Assembly (NCBI RefSeq): GCF_026183695.1
Contig: NZ_JAPFRD010000010.1
Coordinates: 467,613-531,612, forward strand
Source of the DNA: Alteromonas aquimaris
Lineage (GTDB): Bacteria; Pseudomonadota; Gammaproteobacteria; Enterobacterales; Alteromonadaceae
Direction of reading: 5' to 3'
DNA length: 64,000 bases
Each line of letters begins with the position of its first letter. The first letter of the stretch is position 1. Both the position numbers and the translations under genes were made by a program. Below the pieces are notes generated by a model. That model was not told the DNA's origin, searched no databases, and was given only the letters and a program-made list of their open reading frames with translations. Positions 59,923 to 64,000 of the stretch are shown here, one piece after another.

Positions 59923-59928
59923 TCGCCG

Positions 59929-59979
59929 CCCTCAAAACATGAGGGTTCTTCATGCGGATTTTGGTCGCAAAAATCCGTG
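59929..59979 (+). promoter_or_regulatory. Structured rplY leader (candidate L25 regulatory element)
   Basis: Two hairpins lie in the leader: CCCTC-AAAACAT-GAGGG (59929 to 59945) and CGGATTTT-GGTCGCA-AAAATCCG (59955 to 59977). L25 autoregulation through 5' leader hairpins has been described for gammaproteobacteria; that these two form that element is an inference from position and shape. Confidence 0.5.
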
Positions 59980-60008
59980 CTTATTAATTTATTTTCTGGA
60001 GACATTCA

Positions 60009-60674
60009 ATGTCTGATGCAATTTTTAATCTGGATGCGCAAGTTCGCACAGATATGGGGAAAGGTGCGAGCCGCCGCCTACGTCGTGCTGATAAAGTACC
60101 TGCGATCCTTTACGGTGGTGAAGAAGCACCTGTTGCGCTTACTTTAGATCACAACAAATTGAACAATGCTGCTGACTTTGAAGCGTTTTACTCGCACGTT
60201 TTAACGTTAAATATTGACGGTAAAAACGTTGAAGCATTAGTAAAAGATATGCAACGCCACCCTTTCAAGCCTAAGATCACTCACATCGATTTTCAACGTG
60301 TAATCGCAGGTCAGGAAGTTCACACTCACGTTCCTCTACACTTTGTTAATGAAGACAAGTGTGCAGCCGTGAAGAACGAGGGCGGTATTGCTGAGCACCA
60401 TGTGAATGAGATCGAAATCACGTGTTTGCCAAAAGATCTGCCTGAGTTCGTTGAAGTAGATATGTCAGCTGTTGAAATGGGACAAACCGTTCACCTTTCA
60501 GATCTTACATTGCCCAAAGGCGTATCGTCTGTAGAGCTGGCACGCGGTGACGAAGATCATAACTTAGCTGTTGTGACAATTAAGCCTGCTCCAAAGACTC
60601 CAGTTATTGATGCTGAAGAAGCAGAGCAAGCAGCGGCTAAAGCTGCTAAGCAAGAAGAAGCCGATAAGGAATAA
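60009..60674 (+). CDS. rplY: 50S ribosomal protein L25, long (Ctc/TL5) form
   Basis: Binds 5S rRNA. The N-terminal L25 domain (about 1 to 95: [32 protein letters not shown]) is followed by the TL5-type C-terminal domain (about 100 to 190), which the short E. coli L25 lacks, and an A-, E- and K-rich tail ending QEEADKE. Length 221. GGAG lies seven bases before ATG. A leader with two hairpins and a promoter is upstream. It lies five bases before the TTG of pth and shares its transcript. Confidence 0.96.
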   Translation: MSDAIFNLDAQVRTDMGKGASRRLRRADKVPAILYGGEEAPVALTLDHNKLNNAADFEAFYSHVLTLNIDGKNVEALVKDMQRHPFKPKITHIDFQRVIAGQEVHTHVPLHFVNEDKCAAVKNEGGIAEHHVNEIEITCLPKDLPEFVEVDMSAVEMGQTVHLSDLTLPKGVSSVELARGDEDHNLAVVTIKPAPKTPVIDAEEAEQAAAKAAKQEEADKE

Positions 60675-60679
60675 TCAGC

Positions 60680-61270
60680 TTGGCTGATATTCGTCTTATT
60701 GTGGGCCTGGGTAATCCAGGCCCACAATACGAACACACCCGTCATAATGCCGGCGCATGGTTTCTAAACCAGTTCGCTGCAGCGCATAACACCTCGCTTA
60801 CACCCGATACAAAATTCTCAGGACACACAGCCAGAATTAATATTGGTGGGCAAGATATTCGCTTACTTTACCCTACCACCTTTATGAATCGTAGTGGTCA
60901 ATCGGTAGCAGCCCTGGCTAATTTTTATAAAATTGACCCTGAGCAAATATTAGTAGCCTTTGATGAGCTGGATATGCCGCCCGGAATCGCCAAATTTAAG
61001 GTGGGTGGGAGTTCAAGCCAAAATGGTGTGCGAGACATTGTCGCGCGCATGGCGAACAACAAAAATTTTTTACGCCTGCGGATAGGCATTGGTCATCCAG
61101 GGCATAAAAGTAAGGTCACTGGCCACGTGCTGGGAAAACCTTCAACAGCTGAAAAACAAGCCATTGATGAAGTTATCGATGAAGCGGTTCGCTGTACAGA
61201 ATTGCTTATCAAGCATGACTTGAAACAAGCACAAAACAGATTACATTCCTTCTCAGCAACCGTTGCCTGA
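60680..61270 (+). CDS. pth: Peptidyl-tRNA hydrolase
   Basis: Releases tRNA from stalled peptidyl-tRNA. The start is TTG at 60680, with AAGGA eleven bases upstream, giving (M)ADIRLIVGLGNPGPQYEHTRHNAG; RHNAG holds the catalytic His at about 22. FDELDMPPGIAKFK carries the conserved Asp near 95 and GSSSQNGVRDI follows. Length 196 is normal. It is five bases after rplY and 27 bases before ychF. Confidence 0.97.
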   Translation: MADIRLIVGLGNPGPQYEHTRHNAGAWFLNQFAAAHNTSLTPDTKFSGHTARINIGGQDIRLLYPTTFMNRSGQSVAALANFYKIDPEQILVAFDELDMPPGIAKFKVGGSSSQNGVRDIVARMANNKNFLRLRIGIGHPGHKSKVTGHVLGKPSTAEKQAIDEVIDEAVRCTELLIKHDLKQAQNRLHSFSATVA

Positions 61271-61297
61271 GACTGACGATACATAAGGATTCATCCC

Positions 61298-62389
61298 ATG
61301 GGTTTTAAATGTGGCATTGTAGGGTTGCCAAATGTTGGAAAATCGACCCTTTTTAATGCATTAACTAAAGCAGGCATCGAAGCGGCTAACTTCCCTTTCT
61401 GTACTATTGAGCCTAACACTGGGGTGGTACCTGTTCCTGATCCACGCTTAGATAAGTTAGCCGCAATCGTAAATCCCCAACGCGTAATTGCCACGACTAT
61501 GGAGTTTGTGGATATTGCTGGCCTAGTTGAGGGGGCGTCAAAAGGTGAAGGGTTGGGAAATAAATTCTTGGCCAATATTCGTGAAACGGATGCCATCGGC
61601 CATGTAGTCCGCTGTTTTGACAATGACAACATTGTCCACGTTGCAGGTAAGGTCAGCCCTCAGGATGATATAGACGTCATTAACACAGAGCTTGCCCTTA
61701 GCGATTTAGAAACCACCGAAAAAGCGCTTATCCGAGTAGGTAAAAGAGCCAAAGGGGGTGACGCCGATGCTAAGTACGAATTAAAAGTGCTCGAAAAAAT
61801 AAAGCCTCATCTTGATGAGGGTAACTTATTGCGTTCACTGACGTTGAGTAAAGAAGAACTCGCCGCCATCAGTTACATGAACATGTTGACCTTAAAACCC
61901 ACCATGTATATTGCCAATGTAAATGACGATGGGTTTGAGAACAATCCATACCTTGATCAGGTAAAAGCGATTGCAGAAAAAGAAAATGCAGTAGTGGTTG
62001 CAGTATGTGCGGCAATTGAATCTGAAATTGCAGAGTTAGATGACGACGAAAAAGCGGAATTTATGGAAGATATGGGTCTGGAAGAGCCGGGCCTGAATCG
62101 CGTGATTCGCGCCGGTTATAACCTGCTAACATTGCAAACTTACTTTACCGCGGGCGTTAAAGAAGTGCGCGCCTGGACCTTCCCGGAAGGATCCACTGCT
62201 CCGCAAGCAGCTGGCAAAATTCATACTGATTTTGAAAAAGGTTTTATCCGCGCAGAGGTTATTGGTTATGATAACTTCGTTGAATTCAACGGCGAACAAG
62301 GCGCTAAGGATGCAGGTAAATGGCGGCTTGAAGGTAAAGACTATATCGTTAAAGATGGTGATGTGATTCACTTCCGCTTTAATGTGTAA
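61298..62389 (+). CDS. ychF: Redox/ribosome-associated ATPase YchF
   Basis: Obg-family P-loop protein that hydrolyses ATP rather than GTP. G1 is [18 protein letters not shown] (about 8 to 25), then [19 protein letters not shown] (about 66 to 84), the altered specificity motif [10 protein letters not shown] in place of NKxD (about 208) and a C-terminal TGS domain (about 280 to 363). Length 363 is the family norm. In E. coli YchF binds ribosomes and affects stress responses. It follows pth and ends at a strong terminator. Confidence 0.98.
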   Translation: MGFKCGIVGLPNVGKSTLFNALTKAGIEAANFPFCTIEPNTGVVPVPDPRLDKLAAIVNPQRVIATTMEFVDIAGLVEGASKGEGLGNKFLANIRETDAIGHVVRCFDNDNIVHVAGKVSPQDDIDVINTELALSDLETTEKALIRVGKRAKGGDADAKYELKVLEKIKPHLDEGNLLRSLTLSKEELAAISYMNMLTLKPTMYIANVNDDGFENNPYLDQVKAIAEKENAVVVAVCAAIESEIAELDDDEKAEFMEDMGLEEPGLNRVIRAGYNLLTLQTYFTAGVKEVRAWTFPEGSTAPQAAGKIHTDFEKGFIRAEVIGYDNFVEFNGEQGAKDAGKWRLEGKDYIVKDGDVIHFRFNV

Positions 62390-62439
62390 CCCAGCTGTGC
62401 TAAATGAGCACACACCATAGCTAGCTCGTAATACATTTC

Positions 62440-62463
62440 GCCCCGCTACTGCGGGGCTTTTTT
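62440..62463 (+). terminator. Terminator after ychF
   Basis: GCCCCGC-TACT-GCGGGGC stem followed by TTTTTT at 62458 to 62463. Confidence 0.9.
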
Positions 62464-62537
62464 ATTCCCTTTCGCGTCTGATATAACCTGCTCTTGATTA
62501 TGCTTATCTGCATTGAAGTCTATCCGGTCAGCACTTA

Positions 62538-62561
62538 AGCTTGCCAACTTGTTGGCAAGCT
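62538..62561. repeat. 24-base dyad AGCTTGCCAAC-TT-GTTGGCAAGCT
   Basis: Perfect 11-base arms with a two-base centre. Read as RNA this is a tight hairpin; read as DNA it is a typical operator-like dyad. Nothing nearby shows what would bind it. Confidence 0.6.
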
Positions 62562-62705
62562 GGATTGAGAAACTTATTGTAAAACTACAACAAAGATTAT
62601 TGACCTAGTTCAGCGAAAGAAAAAGTTGCATGCGAAACGTAGTAGAGGTAAACGTGTTCATTACTACAGTGACTTTAAAAGTCATCAACCCTTGCTTAAT
62701 TGTTA

Positions 62706-62737
62706 GGAAGGCGTTTAGATTTGATGCCTTCCGTTTT
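62706..62737 (+). terminator. Orphan terminator-like hairpin
   Basis: GGAAGGC and GCCTTCC pair around a 13-base loop and are followed by GTTTTC. It lies more than 240 bases beyond the ychF terminator, so it may end an unlisted transcript. Confidence 0.5.
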
Positions 62738-62803
62738 CTGCGCTATTCATACATCAACGCCAATTAAAATTATTCACTCACTGCCTTAGGAAGAGATAAA
62801 AGC

Positions 62804-63643
62804 ATGTTTAAGTTCGTTTTTTTTATTGCGTTGTTAGGGGCTACGGCGGTTAGCGCTCAGAACGATCTGCACTGGTATACCCCCAAACAATCAGAATTAG
62901 TATATATACATTTGCCCCATGGCCTGGTTATTGTCGCGTTAACTGACAGTATTGCCCCTAACCATGTTGCACGTTTTAAGCAATTAGCCAAAAGTCGCTT
63001 TTACGATAACCAATCCTTTTACCGGGTAATCGATGGGTTTGTGGCGCAGGGCGGTAGCAATGGCGATCATGAGTTAACAGATATTACCTCACCGCTAAAA
63101 GCAGAATTCACGCGCCCATCCGTTGAAGGCTTTTATGAAGTTGAACGCCCGGATATGTTCGCACCAGCAAGTGGGTTCATTAATGGCTTTCCTGCCGCCA
63201 CTACGCTGCAGCGAGATAGCTATTGGCTAATGCATTGTCCCGGTATGCTGGCTATGGCCCGTGATAACAAAAAAGATACTGCCACCACTGAATTTTATGT
63301 AGTACTTGGTCAAGCTCCTCGTCATTTGGACAGAAACATGTCCGTTTTCGGTCGGGTGGTGGCGGGATTAGATGTTTTGCAGAAGCTCCCGAGGAGCGGA
63401 TACATGAATTCTAATGTTCCAGCTTCCACGAATGCGGATAATCAAATTATTTCTATTCGTATGGGGGATAGTTTGCCCGCTGGCGCACAACGTCATTTCC
63501 GTATTCAATTACCCAGCCATCCTGATTACTTGGAAAAAATAAAGTTGGCAAAAAATTTAGATAATTCGTTTTACGTTGATCGGGTGTTATCTCCTCGTCC
63601 TATTGACGTGTGCTATTACCAAACACAAATTGAGGAGTTGTAG
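62804..63643 (+). CDS. Exported cyclophilin-type peptidyl-prolyl isomerase
   Basis: A 279-residue protein with a signal peptide (about 1 to 19, ending VSA). The cyclophilin domain spans about 30 to 225: FKQLAKSRFYDNQSFYRVIDGFVAQGG, LAMARDNKKDTATTEFYVVLG, and NMSVFGRVVAGLDVLQKLP. An insert lies between about 95 and 150. The C-terminus (about 230 to 279) is extra and includes a cysteine near the end. It probably helps fold proteins in the periplasm. AAGAGATA precedes ATG as a weak ribosome site. Confidence 0.92.
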   Translation: MFKFVFFIALLGATAVSAQNDLHWYTPKQSELVYIHLPHGLVIVALTDSIAPNHVARFKQLAKSRFYDNQSFYRVIDGFVAQGGSNGDHELTDITSPLKAEFTRPSVEGFYEVERPDMFAPASGFINGFPAATTLQRDSYWLMHCPGMLAMARDNKKDTATTEFYVVLGQAPRHLDRNMSVFGRVVAGLDVLQKLPRSGYMNSNVPASTNADNQIISIRMGDSLPAGAQRHFRIQLPSHPDYLEKIKLAKNLDNSFYVDRVLSPRPIDVCYYQTQIEEL

Positions 63644-63737
63644 ACTTTTTTACAGCAGAATTTGAAGACAATAGGTGTTTTCTTGGCCTTTAGCGTTCAC
63701 ATATTCGCCAGTTAAACAAAGTTGTCTTAAAAAGGGG

Positions 63738-63766
63738 TTGACGACCCTCGGGCAGATGAGCATAAT
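63738..63766 (+). promoter_or_regulatory. tRNA-Met-Leu promoter
   Basis: TTGACG (63738 to 63743), 17-base spacer and CATAAT (63761 to 63766), followed by ACGCGCC, a GC-rich discriminator as at stable-RNA genes. The same bases follow the tRNA-Val promoter. Confidence 0.8.
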
Positions 63767-63799
63767 ACGCGCCACTCCTGAGGGAGTAAAGATTTCGGA

Positions 63800-63876
63800 G
63801 GCTACGTAGCTCAGCTGGTTAGAGCACATCACTCATAATGATGGGGTCGCAGGTTCGAGTCCCGCCGTAGCCACCA
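63800..63876 (+). tRNA. tRNA-Met (anticodon CAT, elongator type)
   Basis: A 77-base cloverleaf: acceptor GGCTACG/CGTAGCC (paired at position 1, as in elongator tRNA rather than initiator), D-loop AGCTCAGCTGGTTAGAGC, anticodon stem CATCA/TGATG around CTCATAA, T-arm GGTTCGAGTCC and an encoded CCA. Confidence 0.95.
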
Positions 63877-63924
63877 ATCTTGTTTTCTTTCTGTTGTGCC
63901 CAATGAAAGAAAATTGTTTACCTT

Positions 63925-64000
63925 GCGGAAGTGGTGGAATTGGTAGACACGCTGGATTTAGGTTCCAGTGCTTCACGGCGTGAGAGTTCAAGTCTCTCCT
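63925..64000 (+). tRNA. tRNA-Leu (anticodon TAG), cut by the window end
   Basis: Begins GCGGAAG, D-loop TGGTGGAATTGGTAGACAC, anticodon stem CTGGA/TCCAG around TTTAGGT (TAG), then a long variable arm GTGCTTCACGGCGTG and a T-arm. The acceptor 3' side and CCA fall beyond base 64000. It lies 48 bases after tRNA-Met and is likely in the same transcript. Confidence 0.93.

Larger units (their letters stand above)
62464..62803. other. Gap with three hairpins, possible small RNA
   Basis: About 340 bases without a gene. It holds an 11-base dyad AGCTTGCCAAC-TT-GTTGGCAAGCT (62538 to 62561), a TGACTTT-A-AAAGTCA dyad (62671 to 62685) and a terminator-like GGAAGGC...GCCTTCC hairpin followed by TTTT (62706 to 62737). 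No clear promoter was found, so a small RNA is only a guess. Confidence 0.45.

Overview
The window looks like chromosomal DNA of a marine gammaproteobacterium of the order Alteromonadales, probably family Alteromonadaceae. I infer this from gene order and protein content and cannot name the genus. The conserved blocks thrS-infC-rpmI-rplT-pheST-ihfA, hemA-prfA-prmC/kdsA, lolB-ispE-tRNA-prs, rplY-pth-ychF, seqA-pgm and gcvA-ygdD-rlmM, with small families such as SirB2, DUF423, DUF2897 and DUF3080, fit that group. Almost all of the sequence is housekeeping DNA.

Layout. 0-5 kb: a partial exported coiled-coil protein, a GGGTCGGAGTCA palindrome, nagZ, a penicillin/AHL acylase and a membrane-anchored protein. 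5-12.3 kb (minus strand): thrS, infC (ATT start), rpmI, rplT, pheS, pheT, ihfA. 12.4-17.8 kb: fructosamine-kinase-like protein, pteridine-reductase-like SDR, DUF3080 lipoprotein, MscS channel, DUF924 protein, rhodanese. 18-21.1 kb is the main accessory stretch: a PEP-CTERM protein, a membrane-anchored Mrr-like nuclease next to a NYN-LOTUS protein, a frameshifted IS3-family remnant and tRNA-Val. 21.2-24.4 kb: patatin, VOC protein, a DnaA-box-like cluster, an ACT-domain protein followed in the same frame by an EIIA-Glc-like domain lacking its histidines, and OsmC.

24.9-29 kb: ArsC-like protein, dapE, M15 peptidase, a 50-residue DUF2897 protein, then YbjQ, a HIT protein and astE on the other strand. 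29-32.7 kb: a GGDEF-EAL protein and a large lipoprotein. 32.9-37.9 kb: glgP, pgm and seqA. 38.2-42.2 kb: a MoxR-DUF58-TgpA-type module. 42.6-48 kb: a stand-alone EF-G paralogue, rlmM, ygdD, a Tex30-like hydrolase and gcvA. 48-54.5 kb: a small secreted protein, kdsA, SirB2, an HD-GYP response regulator, prmC, prfA, hemA. 54.6-62.4 kb: lolB, ispE, tRNA-Gln, prs, a small lipoprotein, a DUF1444-like protein, an amidohydrolase, rplY with a structured leader, pth, ychF. 62.4-64 kb: a hairpin-rich gap, a periplasmic cyclophilin, tRNA-Met and a tRNA-Leu cut by the window end.

No CRISPR array, prophage or complete mobile element was seen. The best candidates for something new are the ACT / His-less EIIA pair with a non-canonical start and a DnaA-box-like repeat upstream, and the paired membrane Mrr-like nuclease and NYN-LOTUS gene beside the IS remnant and tRNA-Val. 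Both rest on reading the sequence only.
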